Source: Schistosoma haematobium
Taxonomy: Eukaryota > Platyhelminthes > Trematoda > Strigeidida > Schistosomatidae
Length of the DNA stretch: 64,000 nucleotides
NCBI RefSeq assembly: GCF_000699445.3
Contig: NC_067198.1
Location: 22,951,536-23,015,535, forward strand
Reading direction: 5' to 3'
Numbering within the stretch: position 1 is the first letter of the stretch; every line of letters starts with the position of its first letter. Positions 25,801 through 34,739 of the stretch are shown here, piece after piece. The notes beneath the pieces were generated by a model, which saw nothing but the letters and a program-made list of their open reading frames with translations, was not told the origin of the DNA and did not search any database. The translations under genes were made by a program, and so were the position numbers.

Positions 25801-28800
25801 AATCAAATTTACGCACACTAAGAAAACTTAGGTGTTTCGCGAATCACTGTTACATGGTATTGGTTTGCACATAATAGAAGTATAAATATTTGCAGTCAAC
25901 CTACATAAATCTTAACATTAGGAAGAAACTATAAATTCAGGAATATAGGTTTCTTTGAAAACCTATGAAATACAGAATATTAAAAAAATGATTGTAAACG
26001 TTTATTTTATAAAAACTACATGCTAAAAACTACTTTGACTATGATTCAATGGATAATTTGAGCCCCCAAATGCCCTGATACGGCCGACAGTGGGGAGAGT
26101 TCGCTCTCCCTCTCCAAATGCTCTCACATGACCACGCGTGTATAGCCTTTATCAAGGAAGTCCTACTCATCGCCTTCTCGTGGCTGGGATGTTGTTTACG
26201 AAATTGAGAGGACAAAAGCGAATGTCCGGCGCTTTACCGGGTTGGTGGATATAGAGGATCCAACAAGGGGAGATGGAGAACCCTGATTCCAAACCAATGG
26301 TGCATATAGGCTTCAGTATCCTGAAGGAAGAAATGGCGTATGAACCAATTATTGGTCACCGGCTACTATGGGACTGCATCTTCTCACGATGCTTCACTGC
26401 CTTGTGGGTCAGACCTTTAGGTCAAAGGGTCGGGGTGTGGCCCCCTAAGAAAACCACCTGCTTCGGCTTGGGCACCCTAGCAGTATCACAGCCCTCACAC
26501 ATATCAAACGAGATTTGTGTGGCGCATATGTATTTGGTACCTCCTTGTACCAATATCTATGTGTTAAAATAAATAAATAAAACAATGGATAATTTTACGA
26601 AAATTTAAAACACCTCAAACTTAAAGGTTTTATTCTTTAAATACACTTACCAATAAAACTTTCCACAAGGTACACACATATTGATAAGTAGAGCTGATTA
26701 ATTTGTCGAGAAAATTTTAAACAAATCGAGGCAAATATTGTTTACAAACAAAAAGGAATAAGCCTGAGTAACGAGTTTGCAGAAGCTATTACACGAAATC
26801 TGAGTCTATAACATGGTAAATAAAGTGTTCAGTTTCGTAACTATGGTTGGTTCCGTGGTAAATATGTTTAGTTTGGTTATTTCTAACTCCATCTAGGACC
26901 TTTCTAGGGTTCTTTCCAGCACCAAGCACGGATAAAGGACGAAGTTTGGGCACGGGGATGTCAACCCCATCCCGTAAAAAGAAACCTTGCTCATAAACGC
27001 CAAAATCCACAGTTGTTTCTAGAGTTATACGCACAATTTACAAAACCAAGTACTACAATTTAAATACAGACAAAGTTGTTCTCATGAATGCTATTTGTAT
27101 AACCTTGTTTATTAAGTAAAAGTATGTGTAGTCGACTTTGTGCCATACTGTTTATGCAAGGGCTAGGAATAGTACTCAGCTAACCAAAACTAAAATAAAG
27201 CAAAGTTTGAACCTGCGACCAACTGATTGGATGCTTTAACCATTAAAGCACTTCACTTTTACGATAGTGCACAGTTTGGTCAAAACATCGGCAATCAGAC
27301 CTGCAGTTCTGAACATTTTTTAATGAGATATTTTTGTCGAAATCTTGACCATAATATGAAGTAAAATTACAATTGGTTGGATACAATGTTACGTATACAC
27401 TATGTGAAAACAGAAGATCTAGTTTCCAAGATAATCTTAAATAAATTTCGAAACTTTTTTAGTGAATAGCCTGGTAGAATTCATCCGATGGTTCAATACC
27501 ATTACAACATTTACGATTCAGTACATCATGAGTTGAGTTACGTTACTATTAAACAATTTGAGTGAAGCTTACAAGGTCAGATGCGGAATATTCAACAGCA
27601 AAATAGGTCATAGAAGTGCATTGATGTGAAATGCTGGAATGAAATGAAATTAATATTTAGTATTTCCTGGTATATAGTAAAGGAGCTTCTGGTTGATACA
27701 AGAACAATCAAGTATTATATCACATATAATTCCTTGGCAAACTGAGCTAAGACGCATTTTATTTAGTGGATCAAATACAGGCTTGTTCCATTCCAATTTT
27801 CGTGAAAATTTAAGTCATATTAAGTTCCACGCAAAAACTGTGCAATATGATTAATAAGTATAGTATTTATCTGAAAAACGTGCATTTTTATAAAGACAAA
27901 ATATTGATATGTATGTATTTTGCATCAGAAAAATATAATATTGACGACTGACTGAAAATCCAAATAGATAAGGAATATAACTAGTCAGAGATAAAAAATT
28001 ATAATTAGAGAAGACTACCTTTTTCTGACATGATGTATGAGCAAACTTGTTTCGACCTAAAAATATCTGCATTCAGTGATCAATAAAATCAAATCTTTCC
28101 CGACCGTTGTTGCTACCTTGACGTGATGGTCGGGCTTACCCATCGTGATGAAGCAACCGAGCTATGCTGGCTGGAACAACCGTTCCTCAAGGTCCTACCA
28201 TGTCAGACAGGTCGGTTGAAGAGCGGTAAGACTAAAAGCAACAAACCCAAGGTCCGAAGGTGAAGTCGTACTGCTGACTGTACAGAGGTGTGACAGCAGT
28301 CAGATGTTTCCTTCAGACAATCAGCATGACAGCGATGCTGCCTTCCCACAAGGAGGGGTGGGGTTAGAGAAGGTCGACCCTAAAAATGCACACCTCACCT
28401 TATCCCACGGATATCCGTCTCCGGCGGTAAGGTCTCAACAAGTACGGAGCTAACACAAAAATTACCCATAAAAAGATCGTGTGTGACCGACCTCAAGCAG
28501 TTGTCCCTTGGGTACTGCGGTCACGCTCCCAGGTCACTAAGGCCACCTCTAATCCAATTTCCTTTTCAGGTACCTCCAGAACAACCCTTCCACGGTGTGG
28601 GCAACCGGAAAGTGATAATCGCCCTCATACCTCTAACAGCACTCAAGACCACTGTATTCATAATCAACCTCCGTCTTCACTTTCTATTATTCCTCCTACA
28701 TCGACTTTCACTTCTAAACTTCCCTTTTCGGCTTCCTCCTCAAATGTTACCATAGCCAACGATTCTAGTGCTCAAAACACTGTCCCAGGTCTACTGAAAC

Positions 28801-31800
28801 CTCGCTCCAAACTACACATTGGAGCCTTCAACGTACGCACCCTATGTCAAATCGGTCAACAAGCCTCCTTGGCTAGAACCATAGAATATCGCACCATTGA
28901 TGTATGCTGTGTCTCTGAAACACAAATACAGGATCTCAGTGTGGTCATTCACTTGACCTCACCTCGGCAAAACGGAGAGCCAACGAGATACACCCTCCGT
29001 GTATCTGGTGACCCGACGGCCAGATCTCGTGGACTGGCAGGAGTAGGGCTAGCAGTAAGCACTGTTAGAGTGGATCGCCGTTAACAGTCGTTTATGTGCT
29101 GTTCGGCTAAACGGCTCCGTAAGAACTGGGGAGGATAGGGACACACGTCGTTGTCTTTTTGTCGTTTCTGCCTACGTTCCCACCGACTGCAGCTCAGATG
29201 AAGTAAAAGATGAATTTTACAGAAAGCTAAACGTTCAGACATAGTACTCGTTTGGCTTTTGCCAACTTACGTCACCTTTGGCGAAGGCGAGATATCCGTC
29301 TATCAAAAAAACGACGAGTATACTGCGCGGCAGTCCGTTCTGTTTTAAATCACGACAGCGAAACATGGCAATTAAGAGTAGAAGATAGTCGTAAGCTACT
29401 AGTATTCAACCACAGATGCTTTAGAAATATTGTTGGCGTCTACTGGGATCACCGGGTAAGTAATAGCGAGGTTAGACGCAGGGCATTAGGGAATGATGGT
29501 AAATCAGTTGATGAGGTTGTGAATCTTCATCGACTGAGATGGTTGGGCCACGTGTTACGTATGCCTGAACACCGATTACCACGAAGTGCAATGCTAACCG
29601 GTGTTGGAGATGGTTGGAAGAAAGTTAGGGGCGGCCAAACCAAAACGTGGCATCAGTGCTTGAAGTCATTAAATTCTAATCTGATCCATGTTGGTAGATG
29701 CAGACTACTTGGTTGGGGTCCGTGTGACTATCGTAACCAATGGTTGGAGACTCTTGGTGACATGGCTCAGAATCGATCACAATGGCGTCGGTGTATGCAC
29801 TCTGTCTTCCCTTAAACTAAGAGATTAAAATCGCTTCATATCTTTCTTTCTACGAACTAATTCTTTCTTCCTGTACTATATCCTTATTGCAATCTTTCCT
29901 TTATATATTACCACCTCTGAATTAACTACTTTTATGAATCTGGTGTCCATCTTGTTGTGTTAATGAGGTATGGCAACTTGGACCGATGCATATATGTGCC
30001 TGGTGCTACGTTATAGCTGACTGACTGACTGAAAATCAAATGTTGATAACAATAGTGAACGGTAACGAGTACTGAACAAACAATAATTTTGGATAAGTTA
30101 GTAAAAGAAGGGTAACATTGAGAAACGTACTCTTCACCTTTTTCCTTATCTTCTTCATCTAGATATGAGTAATCACGACAGGTATCATATTCTTCCCTGT
30201 AAAAAATTAAAGCAACGAGATATTTTTCTCTCAAGAAATATATAGTAGCGTTACAAGCGACTTTGCGATACTAGTGCAGAGGATACCTCGAGACAACCAG
30301 CATTTGGTACTGCTGGGAATCCTCAAATGCTTTTCAAACAAATACCATTGATGCTATATTCACATAAGTGTCTAAAAATGACTAATTATAATATTATTCT
30401 GTACATATTGGTCTTCTATAACTGGTTTTCCTTATTATGGCTTTTTTAATTGTTTGATTTATTGTGAACTGGTCCATATTTTTTTGAGTGTTGTTGTGAC
30501 AAGGTTTAATGGTGGCCAATATATTTATTCATTATTACGATCATAAATGATAGTAAGATAAACAGGGAAACCGACTAGTAATTTAGTTCAAAACAATCGT
30601 TGGCGCATATTAGAACTAGTGCTCCTACGTATTAGCCCAGCTAATTCGCGGTTATGGTGCCTTAATACGATATTGGACATTTTTGTGAATATGATAAGCC
30701 CTAGTTGATACCCTTTCCTGCCCTTAGTAAGCAAGCATTTGCACATAGAAAACGCTAAAACTGTTAATGAGTATTCAGATGCGAACATAAGGATGAACAA
30801 AGCAAAGACTAAGGGTTCTAGATTTCTGGATATTTTGTAGTCATAAGATACTTAGTGGTTAAAAGCAAGTAGTTGTTTCAATATTCTTCCGACTGGGATT
30901 GTCATAGACAAAAAGACTGATTATACACTAAATTAACTCACGTCAACAACACAATCAATAATTTTGTCATGAAAAAACGCTCCAAGTTAGATTTGAGTGT
31001 ATATTTATGTCTTTATAAATTGCAACATGTGTTAAATTCTATTAGTAGGTGTATGGCTAGGTTGAAAAGTTTATGCACGTGATTATGAGGTCCATGATTG
31101 TGCATTTCAAAATAAGTTGTGGAGAGCATTACACTATATATAACTAAAATTTAAACCAGACACAGACTGGAAACCAAGACTATGTGAAATACAGCCACAT
31201 GAGGGGACAAGTATTGAAAAATTCCGAAGATTCGTAAACGTTAGTTGTACCTTCTTAGCTCAGGGTAAATGCTTGTCTGAGGAAAACAATGAGCAAGCTA
31301 TTGATTATACAGTATATAGATAGAAATAAAAATCATATTAAATGTTTGCTTCGTTATTAACTTACCAGAAGTCATAAAACTTGAGGACTTCATCTATATC
31401 AGTTAGACTGTTACCAAGGTGAGGAGTAGGTTGCTTTTTAGACCACCTTCATGAAAAATGACTATTTGGAAACGACAGTTACCTAGATTTACGATAAAAA
31501 AAGTTTCCCAATGAAGTGAAGAAGTTGGACTTGATTTCACTGATGGTAGGAACTGAATCATCTACGACGACTGGATCCACACTATCATACGCAAGACGTT
31601 TGACGGGATTTCCAAGTATTTCGTATGCTATTTATAAGTAATCATATTTTAATATTCTGAATGAAACAAAATGGTCACAAAAGGTAAACAAACTAGCTAA
31701 AAATACTTTGTGTAAAAACCAGGCTAATACTGTCCCACAAAATATTCGTGGAAGTTTCTGAACTATCTTTGAAAGGTCGCTCTGAAAGATGTACATACAC

Positions 31801-32574
31801 AGCTTGATGTCATTTGTTCCAACTGTGTTGGTACTTGAAGTTTTTTACAAAGGCCCCGCAACCAAGACATGTCCGCTTAACAAGATCCGAGTGCATCTAT
31901 AGCTGTGTGACTACCGCAATCACCTAGCTGAGTCTTTTCTCTCGGCAAGAACTATTTCAGGATGTCAGTCACACTTATGAACTTAAAGATGTTAAGTAGT
32001 AAACGGATACACGGATGGTTTGTCTGAAGTTGTTAATACTGACAAATCATTAAAGATACTAATTTAAGACACTTGGATCGCGTTACTCTTTTTCATTACA
32101 TTATTGAACATATTATGGCACCTTTAGAAAATGTATGGGGGGTTGAACAAAGACACTAACCTCACTTTATAACTAGTCTGGATTTTACTAATAAAAAATA
32201 AAACAAACGAAGGGATTGCTTTAACTTACCTATAGTTATGCATGAAAAGTAATCCAGTTTTTCATCTTGAATAAACTCCCCCTTTGAACGACGTTTGTCA
32301 GGGTGATGACTCAAAATTTTTCTGCGATCTAATACAGTTAACAATCAGAAGACAACATACATGCTTTCCTGATATCGTCAGAAGAAGCAAGAAAGCGTTT
32401 TTTTCTGAGCCCCAAAACAGAATAATGATCCTGACTTTTCCAGTTTTTTGGATCAAGACTTTTTAAGTAGCTTTCATTGTCTGAGTCATCAGACAGTGAT
32501 TCTTCATGGGTCTCACCGCATAACTCACGCAATAATGCAATGTGAGGGTGGACCTCGTACACAACCAATTCCAT
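13769..32574 (-). CDS. DNAJC2: DnaJ homolog subfamily C member 2 (zuotin/MPP11), complete, 13 exons
   Basis: Exons (high to low): 32574-32361, 32328-32230, 31627-31483, 31446-31366, 30196-30131, 25765-25552, 24174-23912, 20873-20801, 19268-19096, 16995-16898, 16503-16396, 15315-15137, 13813-13769. All introns are GT-AG, phases fit, and the sum is 1758 nt (585 residues; human is about 620). The J domain starts near residue 48 (DHYSVLGL) with the HPD motif at 80-82. A conserved SYLDEEDKEK region, a charged helical middle, SANT 1 (about 419-475) and SANT 2 (about 515-570) follow, then a lysine/alanine tail. In the family, the protein sits at the ribosomal tunnel exit with an Hsp70 partner and can act in chromatin through its SANT domains. 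The start is the first ATG after an in-frame TAA 18 nt upstream. Confidence 0.95.
13985..14450 (-). mobile_element. Penelope-like element relic (GIY-YIG endonuclease end)
   Basis: The minus strand in DNAJC2 intron 12 reads, with breaks, FDGNIPGNMLRDRLTRAMRR, then YICSCGVSFILRTTRQL, RISEHLP and SGHVVDRNKSFKV. Order and spacing fit the C-terminal GIY-YIG endonuclease of Penelope-like elements, in which CSCG is followed by YIGRT, IxEH and SGH. YIGRT is decayed to FILRT. Only this end is recognisable. An alternative would be another GIY-YIG element; a profile search would decide. Confidence 0.6.
15137..15315 (-). CDS. DNAJC2: DNAJC2 exon 12 (SANT 2)
   Basis: Encodes SRPWTVIEQRALEQALKTYP, then a short insert with GSDDRW and IANVVGTRTRRECIIRCKEL. 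This is the second SANT domain with its tryptophans in place. Confidence 0.94.
16396..16503 (-). CDS. DNAJC2: DNAJC2 exon 11 (linker between SANT domains)
   Basis: Encodes DSNLRKTANTKAFDSFTNS and the following linker to TTQLE. It corresponds to the inter-SANT linker of the family (KAFDKFKKE-like). Confidence 0.88.
16898..16995 (-). CDS. DNAJC2: DNAJC2 exon 10 (SANT 1, second half)
   Basis: Encodes WEAIAAYVNQHISG and GKDVLKQAKLLKEE, the end of SANT 1. Confidence 0.9.
17000..19095. other. DNAJC2 intron 9, nothing recognised
   Basis: Scattered short ORFs only (for example 17526-17711 and 18666-18884). No repeat matched elsewhere in the window. Confidence 0.4.
19096..19268 (-). CDS. DNAJC2: DNAJC2 exon 9 (SANT 1, first half)
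   Basis: Encodes a polar linker and then SKWTTEMIQVLVKAVNILPA, the first helix pair of SANT 1. Acceptor TTTTTCCCCAG. Confidence 0.92.
20801..20873 (-). CDS. DNAJC2: DNAJC2 exon 8
   Basis: A 73-nt exon for LHELNEYLEQAG and DKAHCIFSAK. Acceptor ATAACAG, donor GTTTGT; frame fits exon 7 and exon 9. Confidence 0.85.
21900..23600 (+). mobile_element. RTE-like copy with internal deletion, in DNAJC2 intron 7
   Basis: It starts like the intron-5 copy (ATCGTGTGCGACCGGCTTCA, GTGGTGTGGGCAACCGG), holds an endonuclease stretch in one ORF at 22448-22873 (VVSAYAPTDCS, ILVGNFSAQ, HLGGIY, LLLANTNF), then jumps near 23.2 kb to the 3' end (TTGGTTGGGG-like, ATGGCTCAAAATCG) and ends near CATCGGTCCAAGTTGCCATA. 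The reverse transcriptase part is gone. It is much more diverged than the other two RTE copies, hence older. It is antisense to DNAJC2. Confidence 0.8.
23912..24174 (-). CDS. DNAJC2: DNAJC2 exon 7
   Basis: Encodes a long Arg/Glu/Ala-rich helical stretch that passes into VEQLNYFLDDKID and LADMDLLCQRLSNAQ. Acceptor CTTTAG, donor GTAAGT. Confidence 0.9.
25552..25765 (-). CDS. DNAJC2: DNAJC2 exon 6
   Basis: Encodes the charged RETRRAIERQNRIERARRR and KENDPR blocks, which match the zuotin homology region downstream of the J domain. Confidence 0.92.
26047..26059. repeat. Target-site duplication, left copy (SINE-like element)
   Basis: CAATGGATAATTT, repeated exactly at 26583-26595. Confidence 0.85.
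26060..26582 (+). mobile_element. SINE-like non-autonomous element, complete, with TSD
   Basis: About 523 bp between perfect 13-bp duplications, starting GAGCCCCCAAATGCCCTG and ending in an AAATAAATAAATAA tail. It contains a 99-codon ORF (26273-26572) that resembles no enzyme I know. A second copy with an inverted 5' part is at 43563-44065 and a tail fragment at 636-735. The tail and TSD indicate target-primed reverse transcription by an enzyme from another element. It lies in DNAJC2 intron 5, antisense to the gene. No hammerhead core is seen in it. Confidence 0.8.
26583..26595. repeat. Target-site duplication, right copy (SINE-like element)
   Basis: CAATGGATAATTT, directly after the A-rich tail. 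Confidence 0.85.
26596..28084. other. DNAJC2 intron 5 part, nothing recognised
   Basis: No ORF or repeat assigned; short ORFs at 26789-27034 and 27851-28072 look like chance. Confidence 0.4.
28085..28094. repeat. Target-site duplication, left copy (source RTE)
   Basis: AAAATCAAAT, repeated at 30032-30041. Confidence 0.75.
28095..30031 (+). mobile_element. Source RTE copy in DNAJC2 intron 5, internally deleted
   Basis: The 5' part (28099-29236) and 3' part (29252-30031) are almost identical to the ends of the RTE at 8271-12133, but about 1.9 kb between them is missing. The deletion joint reads AGTACTCGTTTGGC, and CTCGT is shared by both parental ends. A further 21 bp between AGAAAGCTA repeats is missing near 29221. 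ORFs remain for the N-terminal region (28479-29084) and the C-terminal region (29252-29815). Because the composite at 5496-12133 carries this locus's 3' TSD and downstream DNA, this copy was its source and was full length then. It is antisense to DNAJC2. Confidence 0.88.
30032..30041. repeat. Target-site duplication, right copy (source RTE)
   Basis: AAAATCAAAT directly after the GACTGACTGACTG end. The same ten bases occur at 8261-8270 (reverse strand) inside the composite insertion. Confidence 0.75.
30131..30196 (-). CDS. DNAJC2: DNAJC2 exon 5
   Basis: Encodes EEYDTCRDYSYLDEEDKEK, a hallmark block of the family. Copied at 8106-8171. Confidence 0.93.
31366..31446 (-). CDS. DNAJC2: DNAJC2 exon 4
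   Basis: Encodes WSKKQPTPHLGN and VLKFYDFW. The preceding intron is 36 bp. Copied at 6857-6937. Confidence 0.9.
31483..31627 (-). CDS. DNAJC2: DNAJC2 exon 3
   Basis: Encodes the end of the J domain (AYEILGNPVKRLAYDS) and the zuotin-type VDP...SVPTISEIKSNFF block. Copied in inverted orientation at 6676-6820. Confidence 0.93.
32230..32328 (-). CDS. DNAJC2: DNAJC2 exon 2 (HPD motif)
   Basis: Encodes YRRKILSHHPDKRR and DYFSCITI. The HPD triad is intact. It is separated from exon 1 by only 32 bp. Confidence 0.93.
32361..32574 (-). CDS. DNAJC2: DNAJC2 exon 1
   Basis: Residues 1-71: an acidic stretch (SLSDDSDNE), the conserved LDPKNWKSQDHYSVLGL block and helix II of the J domain. The donor is GTATGTTG after a single base of codon 72. 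Confidence 0.92.
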
Positions 32575-33011
32575 GAACTCACTAAGTAGTTATTTAGTTG
32601 ATAATAGGTTTATGCTTAGCTCGAGGGTAGAAGTGTGAGTGAACCTGAAATTGAGAAAAGAAAGCTTTTGATAGGTTGGTTTGTTTTCACTACCCACATA
32701 GTGCTCACTTACATCTGTAAATTTATGTGAATAATGGGGAACGACAATAACTAAGGGTTTTTACGAAGTTACCTGGCAATGGAAGCTAGATACTAAAGAC
32801 TTGATAATGTTACATAACAAAAGGCATGTTTAACAATCACACGACCCGCCCCAAGAACTCTACGATCTCAAGGTTAGTATTATGTAATATGGTTCAAATG
32901 GTATAGAAACAGCTTTAACTCAACTGGCTTCCAGTCTAGTAGCGACAGATAATCGATATCTTCAGGTAAGAACCTGTGTATACTTGAAGAGAAAAAGAGA
33001 AAAAATACTAT
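32575..33011. other. Upstream flank of DNAJC2
   Basis: This should hold the DNAJC2 promoter and 5' UTR. I see no convincing TATA box or initiator. The first in-frame stop lies 18 nt before the ATG. The gypsy-like element starts at its far end. Confidence 0.4.
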
Positions 33012-33807
33012 TGTGGAGGTAAAAAAATTTTTAATGGACCACCTAGCTGAAGGCGCTCATTCATGCATCCACACCAGATCACGAGTGGGAACGCCGTGCT
33101 CAACATCTGCTGAAATCGCTACCAAGATTAGATCAGACGATTCTCGATATATTGATACCACATCAAATATATTTTCCGATCTCCTCGCTTCTGTCTTTTG
33201 ATTTCTCCTGGTGGGTATGTAGTGGCATTGAACAATAACCGCACAATCCACAAAGCTGAACACGAGACTACAGTGGCATGGAATGTTATATTGATTAGTC
33301 CTCATGACAAACTAGCTCAATCGATAATAAAAACTGGTCGTCTATATTAACTAATTAGCTTAGATGATTTGTTAACAAGCTGTAATAGCATTTACATGCT
33401 TCAGCGACATAGTCTTGTTTAAACATCAAGCTCTAGCAAATATGACCTGTAAATAGCGTAACCCTGGAATTAATTGCCATACTGCATGTTTTATTCTGGA
33501 TGCTTTTGGATCAATACTACTCACTATTTTACAATCACCTAAAGCAACAATACCTATTTTTCCACTGACTAATCCTCAATCAACACTATAACTAGTTAAA
33601 TTTAATAGTTTCAGGATATCGTTATAAAGCATTGTCATAACTTGACAAAATTATCACTAAAACCTTGTTCAGTTAGCCTACTAATACAGATGCAATTGTA
33701 AATAAATACCTAAAATATAATAGTAGACCATAATTCTACAGGTACTAGTTTTATTAAGTGTTACTGGTTAAAGCGTTGTCAAACTCCGAATACCTGTGGC
33801 ATCTTCA
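33012..33807 (+). repeat. 5' LTR with an internal insertion
   Basis: Positions 33040-33205 (ACCACCTAGCTGAAGGC, ACGAGTGGGAACGCCGTGCT, TTAGATCAGACGATTCT) and 33750-33800 (GTTACTGGTTAAAGCGTTGT) match the 3' LTR in order. About 0.54 kb between them is absent from the 3' LTR. It ends TTCA before TTGGTGAGCCGAACG, a possible primer binding site starting TGG at 33809. Confidence 0.7.
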
Positions 33808-33983
33808 TTGGTGAGCCGAACGTGATCTGGTACACCAAATCGTAAACTGTGAGTCTGATCCTTTTTGGGACTCTATATATCATTGCCTCAATTTTTTTAC
33901 ACTGTGATATATATATATTTTTCGTGTTTTTGGATATATATATATATATATCCCTCGTTCAATCTCGTACCTCGTATTTCATC

Positions 33984-34540
33984 ATGACTGAACAGAAACC
34001 CAAAGATCTTAAGCTTAAGACTTTGTCCCCACCTTCGTTTCAACTGATGCCCTTCTAGCCAGACAACATCGAAGCCTGGTTTTGCTACGCAGAAGCCGAC
34101 TTCTCCGAGCACGGCGTGATCGACACACGTGCACAATTCCTCGCAGTAGTCAAGGCACTACCGCGCGAATTCAACAGGTACGTAACACCTAGTATGTTTA
34201 CTAGTGATGTTTCTGGACCTTAAGAAACGCTGAAACGTTCTACTCATAAACGCGGAAACCTAACCAATAGACAAATGTTTGACCAACTCTTCAATAACAT
34301 CAACGTGCAACACGGTTCTGCGACGGACAAATTGCAACGAATGACAGAGGTTATCGGCCAAAGAACTTTCGATGATGGCCTATTCAAACAACTTTTCTTA
34401 CCCAAGCTTCCTCAACAGGTGCAAGCTGTGCCTTAAACTAGCTAGCTGCATCTGCTGACCGCATTTTCGAAATTACGAAATCTTCTAATACCAAGGTTTA
34501 TTCAGTCAAAGAAAGGCCTCAAAAGACCTAGAATGACATA
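33984..34540 (+). pseudogene. Gag remnant of the gypsy-like element
   Basis: Starts at an ATG followed by a lysine-rich stretch (KPKDLKLKTLSPPSF). After an in-frame stop come NIEAWFCYAEADFSEHG and FLAVVKALPREFN, typical of gypsy Gag proteins. More stops follow in the Gag stretch to about 34.5 kb. No zinc knuckle is seen. Confidence 0.75.
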
Positions 34541-34739
34541 ACAGATCACACGCCCCACGTAGAAGCACTTTCCGTAGGCGATCTGTCTTTAAACCAAAAG
34601 AGACGGATAACCCCGGCTGATGCTGGTATCATAACAAGTATGGAAAGTCTTCCAGAAATTGCAGAAAACCCTGCAATTTTCTCAACTCCAAACCGACCAA
34701 ATCGAAAAACAAATCGGGAAACTTCCAAGCCAGCACGCG

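Noticed and set aside
26273..26572. A 99-codon protein gene
   Set aside because: It lies wholly within the SINE-like element and is destroyed in the inverted copy at 43.6 kb; no known domain.
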